The notes below the pieces were generated by a model. It was not told the DNA's origin, did no database searches, and was given only the letters and a program-made list of their open reading frames with translations. A program made the position numbers and the translations under genes. A DNA stretch of 64,000 nucleotides, taken from assembly GCA_002478865.1 (NCBI GenBank), contig DLJZ01000008.1, forward strand, positions 1 to 64,000, written 5' to 3'. This stretch comes from Hungatella sp. UBA7603. GTDB lineage: Bacteria; Bacillota; Clostridia; Lachnospirales; Lachnospiraceae. Positions 36,397 through 46,235 of this stretch are shown in pieces. Within the stretch, counting starts at the first letter, position 1. The number at the start of each line of letters is the position of its first letter.

Positions 36397-38928
36397 ATGA
36401 GCAGAAAACGAATTGTTTTAATAGATGGAAGCAGCATGATAAAGGAGGCCTTTTACAGTCTTCCGGCTGATGGAGCCAATGGAGTACGAAATCTTTTGAT
36501 GACGATTTTAGAAAAGAAGGAAGCAGATTATCTGGCAATAGCCTTCTCCTTTGGCGTTAACAGTCGTCCTTTAGTGGAACAGGAACTTAAGGCACAAGAA
36601 GAACGGTTAAAAGAGATGGCGATGTCTTTGAAGGCAACGGTTCTTATAAAGGAAGGGTATGAATCCTCTGATATCCTTGCTTCTCTTACAAAAAAATACA
36701 GCGAGGAAGATAGTGACATAACCTTAATTACCAAAGATAGAAGGCTTTTACAAACGGCGGCAGAGCATGTAACCATTCAGGTTCCGGCAATGGGAGAAGA
36801 AGGTCTTTTTTTAAAGACATATGGCACAGAAGACATTCAGAACGAATACGGAATGGAGCCAAAGTTACTAAAGGAAGTCTTTGCTCTATTATCAGCCGAA
36901 GGGCTAGGAGAAAGAACTGCCTGTAAGTTAATCAAGGAATTTAAAAGCGTTTCCAACCTGTACGAACATTTAGAAGAAGTAGACTCTCTTAGAATTAAAG
37001 ATATCCTTAAGACATTTGAGGACAAGATTCGTAAGGAGGAAACGTCTCTTATTCTAAAAGAGGACTGTGAACTATCTCTGGATTTTACGAAATCCATTTC
37101 AGAAGCTGAAATTCAGGAGATTATGGATATGGACTTTGTTCCAGCAGAATTTCCAGGTGATGAAAATGAATCTACTGAATCTGCTAATTTTTATGTAGTC
37201 ACTGATCTTTCAGAGGCCGAAGACATATTTTCCAAATGTATATCAGCAGATCGTGTGGGTTTACAGCTTGTCATTGAAGATAAAGCAATATCTGCCCTGT
37301 CTCTATGCTTTGGGGAAACAGATTCTTACTGCATCCTTCCAGAAGGACTTTTAAGCAGAGATTATCTGGCTGGTAAGGCAGAGGAAATCTGTAAAAAATC
37401 AGGACATGTTACGGTTCTTGATCTAAAGAGTCAACTTCCTTATTTAAACCTTGAGGCAGACAGCTCAGTCATTGATGCTGGTGTAGCAGGTTATGTTCTC
37501 AATCCATTAAAGGATTCTTACACCTACAAAGATCTGGCAGAGGATTACCTTAATATGACGGTTCCGTCGAAAGCAGATCTCATAGGAAAAGCTACTACTT
37601 CCCGTGCGATGATTGATAACCGGGAGAATTGCGTTTCCTATGTCTGCTATCTGTCTTATGTAGCTTATCTTTGTGGAGAGCGACTGATAGAAGCCTTAAA
37701 GCAGGAGGAGATGGAAACACTCTTTCATGAGATTGAAATGCCTTTGATTTACAGCCTTTTTTCCATGGAGACAGCTGGTATTCAGGTGGAAAGAGAGCGG
37801 TTAAAGGAATACGGAGATAGGCTAAAGATACGGATTAAAGAATTGGAAGAAAAGATATATGGGGAAACGGGAGAAAACTTTAACATCAACTCCCCAAAAC
37901 AGCTTGGTGAGGTGCTCTTTGATCATATGAAGATTCCAGGAGGCAAAAAGACGAAGACAGGTTACTCCACAGCGGCTGATGTGTTGGAAAAGCTGGCTTC
38001 GGATTATCCAGTGGTAAGCCTCATTTTAGATTACAGACAATTGACAAAATTAAATTCAACCTATGCAGATGGACTTGCAACGTATATTGGTCCAGATGAG
38101 CGGATTCACGGAACCTTTAATCAAACCATCACTGCAACCGGAAGAATCAGCAGTACAGAGCCAAATTTACAAAACATTCCGGTTCGTATGGAGCTAGGGC
38201 GTGAGATAAGAAAAGTATTTGTTCCCAAAGAAGGCTGTATCTTTGTAGATGCCGATTATTCTCAGATCGAGCTTAGGGTACTGGCACATATGTCCGGGGA
38301 TTCCCGTCTCATCAATGCGTATAAGCAGGCAGAGGATATTCATGCGATCACTGCATCAGAAGTGTTTCATATTCCTCTAAATGAAGTAACAACGCTACAA
38401 AGAAGAAATGCTAAGGCAGTAAATTTTGGAATTGTATATGGAATCAGCTCTTTTGGATTAAGCGAGGGCTTAAGTATTACTAGAAAAGAAGCTTCGGAAT
38501 ATATTGAAAAATATTTTGAGACCTATCCAGGAGTAAAATCCTTCTTAGATGGGCTAGTGACTAAGGCAAAAGAAAGCGGTTATGCCGTCAGTATGTTTGG
38601 CAGACGACGTCCGGTGCCAGAGCTAAAATCATCGAATTTCATGCAGCGGTCCTTTGGAGAGAGAGTAGCTATGAATTCTCCTATACAAGGAACGGCAGCA
38701 GATATTATAAAGATAGCCATGATACGAGTGGATCAAGCGCTTAAAAAGCAGGGATTAAAGTCAAGAATTGTTCTTCAGGTCCACGATGAACTTTTGATTG
38801 AAGCGTATCAAGAGGAACTGGAAGCCGTAAAAGAGCTTTTAACAAATGAGATGATCCATGCGGCGAATTTGGAAGTATCTCTTGAGGTGGAAGCCAACGT
38901 GGGTGAATCCTGGTTTGACGCAAAATAA
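36397..38928 (+). CDS. polA: DNA polymerase I with degenerate 5' nuclease domain
   Basis: 843 residues. The C-terminal polymerase domain is complete: motif A DADYSQIELRVLAHMSGD, motif B RRNAKAVNFGIVYGI, motif C QVHDELLIEA. The middle 3'-5' exonuclease-like region lacks the usual acidic residues, as in many Firmicutes. The N-terminal 5' nuclease region (about 1-230) is recognisable by VLIDGSSMIKEAFY and GYESSDIL but has lost key residues: AIAFS for AFD, no FRHE, ESSD for EADD, TKDRR for TGDRD, and the GDSSDNIPG loop is missing. It is thus probably not an active 5' nuclease. AGGAGA precedes ATG 36397; an earlier in-frame start (36352) overlaps the upstream gene. Confidence 0.93.
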   Translation: MSRKRIVLIDGSSMIKEAFYSLPADGANGVRNLLMTILEKKEADYLAIAFSFGVNSRPLVEQELKAQEERLKEMAMSLKATVLIKEGYESSDILASLTKKYSEEDSDITLITKDRRLLQTAAEHVTIQVPAMGEEGLFLKTYGTEDIQNEYGMEPKLLKEVFALLSAEGLGERTACKLIKEFKSVSNLYEHLEEVDSLRIKDILKTFEDKIRKEETSLILKEDCELSLDFTKSISEAEIQEIMDMDFVPAEFPGDENESTESANFYVVTDLSEAEDIFSKCISADRVGLQLVIEDKAISALSLCFGETDSYCILPEGLLSRDYLAGKAEEICKKSGHVTVLDLKSQLPYLNLEADSSVIDAGVAGYVLNPLKDSYTYKDLAEDYLNMTVPSKADLIGKATTSRAMIDNRENCVSYVCYLSYVAYLCGERLIEALKQEEMETLFHEIEMPLIYSLFSMETAGIQVERERLKEYGDRLKIRIKELEEKIYGETGENFNINSPKQLGEVLFDHMKIPGGKKTKTGYSTAADVLEKLASDYPVVSLILDYRQLTKLNSTYADGLATYIGPDERIHGTFNQTITATGRISSTEPNLQNIPVRMELGREIRKVFVPKEGCIFVDADYSQIELRVLAHMSGDSRLINAYKQAEDIHAITASEVFHIPLNEVTTLQRRNAKAVNFGIVYGISSFGLSEGLSITRKEASEYIEKYFETYPGVKSFLDGLVTKAKESGYAVSMFGRRRPVPELKSSNFMQRSFGERVAMNSPIQGTAADIIKIAMIRVDQALKKQGLKSRIVLQVHDELLIEAYQEELEAVKELLTNEMIHAANLEVSLEVEANVGESWFDAK

Positions 38929-38945
38929 GGAACTGGTGGAAGAAC

Positions 38946-39539
38946 ATGAGAGTAATCGGATTAACAGGCGGGGTTGGCGCAGGAAAGAGCCTGGTTCTTT
39001 CTATATTAAATAAGGAATACAACGCACAAGTGATAAAGGCTGATGAGGTTGCCAGGGAATTAATGGAGCCAGGAAAAGAAGGGTATGAATTGATCACCAA
39101 GGCTTTAGGAGAGAGTATCTTAAAGCCAGATGGCTCAATTGACCGTCAAATTCTTTCTAAATGCATTTTTCAGGACGACCGAATCAGGAAAGCAGTTGAT
39201 GAAATTATACATCCTCTTGTATGGAAATTCATAAAGGGTAAAATTTCTTCTTCCCAAGAGAAGCTTATTGTGGTAGAATTTGCAATTATGGGTGAGAAAG
39301 CGGATATTGGTTATGATGAAATGTGGTATGTTTATGCATCAGAACAAGTAAGAATTCGCCGACTTTTTGAAAACAGGGGTTATGAAAAGGAGCACTCGGA
39401 GCGCATCATGGCGAGTCAAGCTGCCGAATCAGAATATCTGGCCCGTTGCGACCGGGTCATCAGAAATGATGGTTCTATTGAAGAGATCAGGAACCAGCTG
39501 GCGCAAATATTGAATAACAGGGGACAGAGAGAATCATGA
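38946..39539 (+). CDS. coaE: Dephospho-CoA kinase
   Basis: 197 residues; last step of coenzyme A synthesis. P-loop GLTGGVGAGKSLVL at the N-terminus, the KADEVARELMEPG segment and the HPLVWKFIKG motif are family features. It lies 17 bases after polA and overlaps the walJ start by four bases (ATGA), so polA-coaE-walJ form an operon. Confidence 0.95.
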   Translation: MRVIGLTGGVGAGKSLVLSILNKEYNAQVIKADEVARELMEPGKEGYELITKALGESILKPDGSIDRQILSKCIFQDDRIRKAVDEIIHPLVWKFIKGKISSSQEKLIVVEFAIMGEKADIGYDEMWYVYASEQVRIRRLFENRGYEKEHSERIMASQAAESEYLARCDRVIRNDGSIEEIRNQLAQILNNRGQRES

Positions 39540-40333
39540 GACTGGTAAGCATTGCAAGCGGAAGCAGTGGAAACTGCATTTACGTAGGCTCTGACACCAC
39601 CCATATCCTGGTGGATGCAGGCATAAGCAACAAGCGGATTGAGCAGGGATTAAATGAAGTCGGTGTCAAAGGTAGCGAGCTGACAGGAATTGTAATTACT
39701 CATGAGCATTCCGATCATACAAAGGGACTTGGAGTTCTAGCCAGAAAGTATGGTGTCCCTATTTATGCAACAAAAGAAACTTTAGAGGAAATATCAAAGC
39801 AAAAGAGTCTGGGAGAATATCCTCAAGAACTTTTTCGTGCCATACACCCTGATGTGGATTTTCAGTTAGGGGATTTGGATGTAAAGCCGTTTTCCATTGA
39901 TCATGATGCGGCAAATCCAGTGGCCTACCGCGTGCAGCACGGACATAAGTCGGTGGCAGTAGCTACGGATATGGGTCACTTTGACCAGTATATTATTGAA
40001 AATCTTCAGGGACTGGATGCTCTTCTATTGGAGTCCAACCACGATGTAAACATGCTCCAGGCAGGACCATATCCATATTATTTAAAGCGCAGGATTATGG
40101 GAGATCATGGACATTTGTCCAATGAAAATGCCGGCCGGTTATTAAGTTGTCTTCTCCATGATAATTTAAAGAAGATTCTGCTTGGTCATTTGAGCAAAGA
40201 AAATAACTATGAGGAGCTGGCTTATGAAACAGTAAAGCTAGAAATCACAGAAGGCGATAACCCATTTCAGGCATCTGATTTTTCCATCGCTGTTGCAAAA
40301 CGGGATCAGATATCGGAAATAATCACTATATAA
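39536..40333 (+). CDS. walJ: Metallo-beta-lactamase-fold hydrolase, WalJ/YycJ family
   Basis: 265 residues with the metallo-beta-lactamase fold. Metal motif THEHSDHTKGLGVLARKYG, then D in ATDMGHFDQY and HLSNENAGRL. The ASGSSGNCIYV opening and GVLARKYGVPIYA are typical of the YycJ group, which is related to nucleases and linked in other Firmicutes to wall homeostasis and DNA repair. Here it is next to polA and coaE, not walRK. Confidence 0.88.
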   Translation: MRLVSIASGSSGNCIYVGSDTTHILVDAGISNKRIEQGLNEVGVKGSELTGIVITHEHSDHTKGLGVLARKYGVPIYATKETLEEISKQKSLGEYPQELFRAIHPDVDFQLGDLDVKPFSIDHDAANPVAYRVQHGHKSVAVATDMGHFDQYIIENLQGLDALLLESNHDVNMLQAGPYPYYLKRRIMGDHGHLSNENAGRLLSCLLHDNLKKILLGHLSKENNYEELAYETVKLEITEGDNPFQASDFSIAVAKRDQISEIITI

Positions 40334-40350
40334 GCAAAGAGGAGAGCATT

Positions 40351-40623
40351 ATGAATAAGACGATTATTACTGTAGTTGGAAAAGACACCGTTGGTATCAT
40401 TGCAAAAATCTGTACATATCTAGCAGAAAACCAGGTAAATATACTGGATATTTCTCAAACGATCGTACAGGGATTCTTCAATATGATGATGATTGTCGAT
40501 ATGGATGATTCCGCAAAGTCCTTTGGAGCGATTGCTGATGAACTTGAGCAGCTTGGTGATGAGATTGGTGTAAAGGTTAAATGCCAAAGAGAAGAAATAT
40601 TTACAAAAATGCACCGAATCTAA
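40351..40623 (+). CDS. ACT-domain protein (UPF0237 family)
   Basis: 90-residue single ACT domain, starting TIITVVGKDTVGIIAKICTYLAE. Such domains bind amino acids or other small ligands. It is followed 38 bases later by the DUF711 gene; this two-gene pairing is conserved in many Firmicutes, so the ACT protein may regulate or complex with its partner. Specific function unknown. Confidence 0.88.
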   Translation: MNKTIITVVGKDTVGIIAKICTYLAENQVNILDISQTIVQGFFNMMMIVDMDDSAKSFGAIADELEQLGDEIGVKVKCQREEIFTKMHRI

Positions 40624-40661
40624 TATAACAGCTAGGCATAAGAAAAGGATGGGTCCCCGAT

Positions 40662-42026
40662 ATGTTAAATATGTTTGAAGTGAACGAAACCAATAAGATG
40701 ATTGAGCAGGAACGGCTTGATGTGCGTACAATTACCATGGGTATCAGCCTTCTAGACTGCTGTGACAGCAACTTAGATGCAGTGAATGAAAAGATATATC
40801 GTAAGATAACAACTGTTGCAAAGGATCTTGTTTCCGTTGGAAAGGAAATTGAAAAAGACTTTGCAATTCCTATTGTAAACAAGCGAATCTCTGTAACTCC
40901 TATCGCATTGGTAGGTGGCTCAGCATGCAAAAAAACGGAAGATTTCGTGACCATTGCTAAGACCCTAGACCGTGCAGCAAAGGAAGTTGGCGTTAACTTT
41001 ATTGGAGGCTATTCAGCTCTGGTAAGCAAAGGAATGACAACTGCGGATGAGCTTTTGATTCGTTCTATACCAAAGGCGCTTGCATGTACAGATCGGGTAT
41101 GTAGCTCTGTAAATGTAGGCTCCACTAAGGCTGGCATCAACATGGATGCAGTAGCTCTTATGGGTAAAATTGTTCTGGAAACAGCGGAAGAGACAAAAGA
41201 AATTGATTCTCTTGGTTGCGCTAAATTGGTTGTATTTTGTAATGCGCCGGATGATAATCCATTTATGGCTGGAGCGTTCCACGGTGTTACAGAAGCCGAT
41301 GTCATTATCAATGTAGGTGTAAGTGGTCCAGGTGTTGTTAAAACTGCCATTGAATCAGCAAGAGGACAGAATTTTGAGGTTCTTTGTGAGACAATTAAAA
41401 AGACTGCATTTAAGATTACACGTGTGGGACAACTTGTTGCCCAGGAAGCTTCTAAGCGCCTGAATGTACCTTTTGGTATCATTGATCTTTCTCTTGCTCC
41501 AACTCCTGCCATTGGGGACAGCGTTGCAGAGATATTGGAAGAAATCGGTCTGGAGCGTGTTGGTGCTCCTGGAACAACCGCAGCTCTTGCTTTATTAAAC
41601 GATCAGGTGAAAAAAGGCGGCGTTATGGCATCTTCTTATGTGGGCGGATTAAGCGGTGCATTTATACCAGTCAGTGAAGATCAGGGAATGATCGATGCAG
41701 TAGCCATGGGTGCTCTTAACTTAGAAAAGTTGGAAGCTATGACTTGTGTATGCTCTGTAGGACTTGATATGATTGCAGTTCCTGGAGATACCCCAGCTTC
41801 TACGATTTCTGGAATTATAGCAGATGAGTCTGCAATTGGTATGATCAACCAGAAAACCACTGCTGTACGTATTATCCCAGTAATTGGAAAGTCCGTTGGA
41901 GAAACCGTGGAATTTGGTGGTCTTCTTGGATATGCACCAGTTATGACTGTTAATAAATACTCCTGCGAGAAGTTCATAAGCAGAGGGGGAAGAATCCCTG
42001 CTCCTATCCATAGCTTTAAAAACTAA
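40662..42026 (+). CDS. PFL-like family protein, DUF711 (UPF0210)
   Basis: 454-residue cytoplasmic protein of the DUF711/UPF0210 family, related in fold to pyruvate-formate-lyase-like barrels. Characteristic stretches are [26 protein letters not shown] and [19 protein letters not shown]. No catalytic role is established for the family. The preceding ACT-domain gene is its usual partner. Length is as expected and the gene looks intact. Confidence 0.88.
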   Translation: MLNMFEVNETNKMIEQERLDVRTITMGISLLDCCDSNLDAVNEKIYRKITTVAKDLVSVGKEIEKDFAIPIVNKRISVTPIALVGGSACKKTEDFVTIAKTLDRAAKEVGVNFIGGYSALVSKGMTTADELLIRSIPKALACTDRVCSSVNVGSTKAGINMDAVALMGKIVLETAEETKEIDSLGCAKLVVFCNAPDDNPFMAGAFHGVTEADVIINVGVSGPGVVKTAIESARGQNFEVLCETIKKTAFKITRVGQLVAQEASKRLNVPFGIIDLSLAPTPAIGDSVAEILEEIGLERVGAPGTTAALALLNDQVKKGGVMASSYVGGLSGAFIPVSEDQGMIDAVAMGALNLEKLEAMTCVCSVGLDMIAVPGDTPASTISGIIADESAIGMINQKTTAVRIIPVIGKSVGETVEFGGLLGYAPVMTVNKYSCEKFISRGGRIPAPIHSFKN

Positions 42027-42085
42027 GCTTCTAAACGTTAATTATATAAAGTTTTGTAATAAGGAGAAAGGAAAGGCTTGATTCG

Positions 42086-43258
42086 ATGGAACAAAAAGAA
42101 AGAGAACATTTAATTCATACTGCCCAGAAATATCTTGACGAAGCCTTGCTCCGTATCGTAGTCAGTAATCCGGTAGGCAAAGAGGGGATATCTAAAGTAA
42201 AGATACGTCCCCTTCGTCTAAAGGGCGACGTGGTATTCCAGGCGGAAGAGCTGATTGGAAATCAGGCATTTCACAAGAATCTCTCAGCCATGGAGTGCGC
42301 AGACTATCTGGCGGATCTGCTAGAGGATAAGTTGCGGCAGATGGAGCTTGACTCTAATAAGGGCCAGCTGAGAGTTTTGGTCGGTAAAAAAGGAACGTTG
42401 AGCATTAAGGAGAAGCGGCAGCAGCCTAAGATGGAAGCTGCCTCTTTTGTACCTGAACATAATAGACAGAAAAGCTATATATTAGAAGAGGGAATCCGTG
42501 TTCCATTTCTGGTGGATCTGGGAGTAATGACAGAAGAAGGCAAGATAGTCAGATCCAGATACGATAAGTTTCGCCAGATCAATCGGTTTTTGGAATTTAT
42601 AGAGGATATCCTGCCTAAATTGCATTCAGACAAGGAAAATGTAATCATTGACTTTGGCTGTGGAAAATCCTATTTGACTTTTGCCATGTATTATTATCTT
42701 CATGAGTTAAAAGGGTACCCTATCCGTATCATCGGATTGGATCTAAAGCAAACGGTCATCGATAAATGCAACCAGCTAAAAGAGGAATATGGATATCATA
42801 AGCTGAATTTTTATCATGGGGACATCGCTTCTTATGAAGGGGTAGATCATGTAGATATGGTCGTTACTCTTCACGCTTGTGATACGGCTACGGATTATGC
42901 ACTTTTTAAAGCAGTGAACTGGGGTGCTTCTGTTATCTTATCAGTTCCATGTTGTCAGCATGAGTTGAACCGTCAGATGAAAAATGATTTGATGGCTCCC
43001 ATCTTTCAGTACGGAATTGTAAAAGAACGGATGGCTGCGCTTTATACCGATGCTCTACGGGCTGAAATATTAGAAAATCAGGGATACCGAACTCAGATAC
43101 TAGAGTTTGTTGATATGGAACATACTCCAAAGAACATTTTGATCCGTGGGGTAAAACAGGGTGAGAAAAAGGATAATCAAAACGAGATGAGAAAAATTAT
43201 GGAGTCTCTTAATTGTAATCTGACCTTGCCAAGACTTTTCACAGAAAAAGAAGTGTAA
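42086..43258 (+). CDS. SAM-dependent methyltransferase (Methyltransf_32-like)
   Basis: 390 residues. The first 150 residues are an uncharacterised N-terminal region; a class I methyltransferase domain follows, with the SAM motif IIDFGCGKSYLTFAMYY near residue 190, GLDLKQ, and a motif-IV-like segment VTLHACDTATDYAL, then SVPCCQHELN. The LHACDTATD and PCCQ pattern recalls the Trm13/TRMT44-related RNA methyltransferase group, so an RNA substrate is plausible but not proven. Confidence 0.8.
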   Translation: MEQKEREHLIHTAQKYLDEALLRIVVSNPVGKEGISKVKIRPLRLKGDVVFQAEELIGNQAFHKNLSAMECADYLADLLEDKLRQMELDSNKGQLRVLVGKKGTLSIKEKRQQPKMEAASFVPEHNRQKSYILEEGIRVPFLVDLGVMTEEGKIVRSRYDKFRQINRFLEFIEDILPKLHSDKENVIIDFGCGKSYLTFAMYYYLHELKGYPIRIIGLDLKQTVIDKCNQLKEEYGYHKLNFYHGDIASYEGVDHVDMVVTLHACDTATDYALFKAVNWGASVILSVPCCQHELNRQMKNDLMAPIFQYGIVKERMAALYTDALRAEILENQGYRTQILEFVDMEHTPKNILIRGVKQGEKKDNQNEMRKIMESLNCNLTLPRLFTEKEV

Positions 43259-43290
43259 TGCTTGGAAAGATAGAAAATTTCATCCGCATG

Positions 43291-43299
43291 TGATATAAT
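43291..43299 (+). promoter_or_regulatory. Extended -10 promoter before the MIF homologue
   Basis: TGATATAAT, an extended -10 element with no clear -35, 38 bases before the start at 43337. Confidence 0.5.
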
Positions 43300-43336
43300 T
43301 TGATATAGGAAACTATTTAAATGAAGGAGGTATATC

Positions 43337-43681
43337 ATGCCTTTTATTAATTCAAAAGTGAATGTTCCATTATCTGATGAGGCAAAAGAGGTTTTAAAGA
43401 CAAAACTTGGCCAAGCAATCAGCCTGATACCTGGAAAGTCTGAAAATTGGCTGATGGTAAATCTTGAGGATGACTGTTCCCTTTACTTTAAAGGAAAGAA
43501 CAATACGAAAATGGCTATTATTGAGGTGAAGATATTTGGGCACGCAACCGATCGTGATTATGATCGTTTGACCGAAGAAATTAGCAAGATTTACCGAGAT
43601 GTTGTTGGAATCTCTCAAGATAAGATATATATTAAATATGAAGAAGTAGAACACTGGGGCTGGAATGGAACGAACTTTTAA
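43337..43681 (+). CDS. MIF/phenylpyruvate tautomerase family protein
   Basis: 114 residues, matching the size of macrophage migration inhibitory factor. It keeps the N-terminal proline after the initiator methionine (MPFINSKVNVPLS), which is the catalytic base in tautomerases, the VNLEDDCSLYF strand and the C-terminal IYIKYEEVEHWGWNGTNF end characteristic of MIF homologues. It may act as a keto-enol tautomerase; physiological substrate unknown. AAGGAGG precedes the ATG. It has its own promoter. Confidence 0.88.
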   Translation: MPFINSKVNVPLSDEAKEVLKTKLGQAISLIPGKSENWLMVNLEDDCSLYFKGKNNTKMAIIEVKIFGHATDRDYDRLTEEISKIYRDVVGISQDKIYIKYEEVEHWGWNGTNF

Positions 43682-43718
43682 CCATATGGATTGATGCTTA
43701 TGGCAGGAGGAATGGCTG

Positions 43719-44225
43719 ATGGAGCTTTGGGACGTTTATGATGAAGGCAGAAGAAAAACTGGTAGGACTCATGTTAGAGGAGTCCCCATGGAAAAGGGAG
43801 AGTATCATCTTATTTCTGATATTTGGGTTGTAGATGGATTAGGAAATGTTTTAATTACCAGAAGACATCCAAAGAAAGCCTATGGCTTGATGTGGGAATG
43901 CAGCGGAGGAAGCGTACTGGAAGGAGAAACAAGCCTTCAAGGTGCGGTACGAGAATTAGCCGAAGAGACTGGTATTCATGTCAGGGAGGAAGAACTTAAT
44001 CTGATTCATACCATCCAGTGTAAAGACCGGTTTGTGGATACATACATTACCCGCCAGGAAGTTTCCATGGGGGATTTGACCCTACAGCCAGAAGAAGTGG
44101 TAGATGCTAAGTTTGTTACGTTTCATGAGCTTCTTGCCATGTGGGATCAAGGAATTGTTGTTCCAAAAACACGCTTTCTTCTATATAAAGACTCCATTTG
44201 TGCATTTATTACTCCGCCATCATAA
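43719..44225 (+). CDS. Nudix hydrolase
   Basis: 168 residues. The Nudix box is complete: GGSVLEGETSLQGAVRELAE followed by ETGI (about residues 66-89), binding the metal that hydrolyses a nucleoside-diphosphate-linked substrate. The N-terminal ELWDVYDEGRRKTGRTHVRG resembles the isopentenyl-diphosphate isomerase-like Nudix subgroup, so substrate is open. AGGAGGA precedes ATG 43719. Its last six bases overlap the end of the convergent tmcAL gene. Confidence 0.9.
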   Translation: MELWDVYDEGRRKTGRTHVRGVPMEKGEYHLISDIWVVDGLGNVLITRRHPKKAYGLMWECSGGSVLEGETSLQGAVRELAEETGIHVREEELNLIHTIQCKDRFVDTYITRQEVSMGDLTLQPEEVVDAKFVTFHELLAMWDQGIVVPKTRFLLYKDSICAFITPPS

Positions 44226-45482
44226 GATGACGACGGAGCGAGTGAATTCATTCTTATTATTAATATGATATTTATTCTGAAGGACAGTTTGATAGATATG
44301 GGAACAGTAAAAATCCCTCCGGAGCATAGAACCAGCCAATTCGGAAAGATTTGATTCTGCACCAGCTGTCTTGGTGATGAGAGGGATGCTCCCTCTCATT
44401 TTTATTTGTCCCATCAGATCTTTAGAGTCTTTTTTAAACCCTAATACCCTTGCATAAGGGGCATATCCAACTTCTTTCCCTAACGCTATCTGCTCAGAGG
44501 TGATCCCTAAGATAATGTGGAGCAGCGCCCTGCTAATTCGTGTATAAGTGTATTGTTTGGTCTTTAAACTGCTTGTTTTTTCTTCAAAAGGAAGAAAATC
44601 TGGCAGTTGTTTTTTTATCCTCGCAGCTAACTCCACAGAAACATCGGCATATGCTTCAAAGGGAAGATTTTCCATGGACAATCGAAGGAGAGCAGCATTT
44701 AAAAGCGTGCTGAAATCATCGGGAAACAAAGGAAAACTGTTTTCTGCAATCTGTCTTGCAGAATTTGGAATTTGTAAAAACATTGAATCGCTATTGTTTT
44801 GATTATCTTCCTTTTCCTTTAACAATTTACGAATTCCAGTGGCAGAGCCAAATTGATCTGGACTTACAATGGGATCATGATAGCCACTTCCTGCTCGTTG
44901 AATGGTCAGAGGAGAAAGTCTGCTATTTTGCCTGTGTATGGCTTTGCAATACTCAATACCCAATATATTGTTGGGAGATAGTAGTATGGAGGTTTCTTCA
45001 TCGTCTAAACTCCCACAGGAAATCAAAGCCTGAGTTCTCGCCTGAGGAAAGCTAACTCCTTTTTTTAATTCCGTGCGGAGTGCTTCTTTATATTCCTCTG
45101 TCTCCTCCGCTAATACAGAGGCAATGGAAGTGAGTTTTTTGACATCTCCACATTCGCTTCCAAAGCAGACCGATTGTACGACTGAAAGACGGTCAAGCAA
45201 AGCAATGCTGCAGGCAGCAAAATCTTCCGCACTGCTGGTTGCAAAAAGGGAAGGAATTTCGATCACAAGATCAGCACCGCAGGAAAGTGCCATGGCAGTT
45301 CTGGTGTATTTGTCGAATACTGCGGGGGCGCCTCTTTGAACAAAATCTCCGCTCATTACGACGATACAGTAGTCTGCTTGTGATAATTCTTTGGCTTTTT
45401 TGATATGATATGCATGTCCGCTGTGAAAGGGATTATACTCTGCAATGATGCCAACGGCATTGAAACTGGTATGATTTGCCAT
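44220..45482 (-). CDS. tmcAL: tRNA(Met) cytidine acetate ligase
   Basis: 420 residues, YlbM family. The nucleotidyltransferase core begins AVGIIAEYNPFHSGHAYHI (HxGH-type ATP site) and continues VMSGDFVQRGAPAVFDKYTR. In Bacillus subtilis the homologue makes N4-acetylcytidine at the wobble base of elongator tRNA-Met using acetate and ATP. Notably pduL-ackA, the acetate-forming pair, lies just upstream in divergent orientation. Length is as in the family. Confidence 0.93.
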   Translation of the reverse strand: MANHTSFNAVGIIAEYNPFHSGHAYHIKKAKELSQADYCIVVMSGDFVQRGAPAVFDKYTRTAMALSCGADLVIEIPSLFATSSAEDFAACSIALLDRLSVVQSVCFGSECGDVKKLTSIASVLAEETEEYKEALRTELKKGVSFPQARTQALISCGSLDDEETSILLSPNNILGIEYCKAIHRQNSRLSPLTIQRAGSGYHDPIVSPDQFGSATGIRKLLKEKEDNQNNSDSMFLQIPNSARQIAENSFPLFPDDFSTLLNAALLRLSMENLPFEAYADVSVELAARIKKQLPDFLPFEEKTSSLKTKQYTYTRISRALLHIILGITSEQIALGKEVGYAPYARVLGFKKDSKDLMGQIKMRGSIPLITKTAGAESNLSELAGSMLRRDFYCSHIYQTVLQNKYHINNKNEFTRSVVIL

Positions 45483-45562
45483 GTAAATAGTCCTTTTTTC
45501 TATATTTTATACCTTATTATGCTATTGTTTTGCAAAAAATGCAAATTATTTCAACTCTCTAC

Positions 45563-45591
45563 TTGAAAATTTTCAGGAATGCTCATAGAAT
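45563..45591 (+). promoter_or_regulatory. Promoter of pduL-ackA
   Basis: TTGAAA, 17 bases, TAGAAT. Confidence 0.7.
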
Positions 45592-45644
45592 AGAGTGAGA
45601 GTTAATTTAAAACTTTGAGGAAGAGAACAGGAGAATATCGAAAC

Positions 45645-46211
45645 ATGAAGTTTATTGTCGAAACATCAGCTCGTCATGTACATTTATCTCAAGAACATCT
45701 TGAGATTTTATTTGGTAAGGGATATGAACTCACTAAAAAGAAAGAATTATCCCAGCCAGGGCAGTTTGCCTGTGAAGAAAGAGTAACAATCGTTGGATCT
45801 AAGAGTGAGTTCAAAGGAGTTTCTATCTTAGGACCAGTAAGAAAAGCAACTCAGGTAGAACTTTCCCTGACAGATGCTCGTTCCATTGGAATTGCAGCTC
45901 CAGTAAAAGAATCCGGTGATATTGCAGGAAGCGGTGCTTGCAAGATCGTTGGACCAGCAGGTGAGATTGATATTGCAGAAGGTGTTATCGCTGCAAAGCG
46001 TCATATCCACGCAACCCCAGCAGATGCAGAACAGCTCGGCGTAAAGAACGGCGAGATCGTATCTGTAAAAATTGACACTGATGGCAGAAGCCTTGTTTTT
46101 GGAGACGTGGTTGTTCGTGTAAGCGAAACCTACGCCCTAGCAATGCATATTGACACCGATGAATCTAACGCAGCAGGCTGCGGTAGAGAACAGCACGGCG
46201 AAATCGTTTAA
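45645..46211 (+). CDS. pduL: Phosphate propanoyl/acetyltransferase (PduL type)
   Basis: 188 residues; transfers the acyl group of acetyl- or propanoyl-CoA to phosphate. PduL features: SARHVHLSQEHLEILFG with zinc-binding histidines, the duplicated beta-barrel, and AAKRHIHATPADAEQLGV with the second histidine pair. There is no N-terminal encapsulation extension, so it should be cytosolic and not in a microcompartment. AGGAGAA selects ATG 45645 over a TTG at 45615. Followed by ackA after 24 bases, so it replaces the classical Pta. Confidence 0.94.
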   Translation: MKFIVETSARHVHLSQEHLEILFGKGYELTKKKELSQPGQFACEERVTIVGSKSEFKGVSILGPVRKATQVELSLTDARSIGIAAPVKESGDIAGSGACKIVGPAGEIDIAEGVIAAKRHIHATPADAEQLGVKNGEIVSVKIDTDGRSLVFGDVVVRVSETYALAMHIDTDESNAAGCGREQHGEIV

Positions 46212-46235
46212 AAATCGAAGGAGAATTATATTTTT

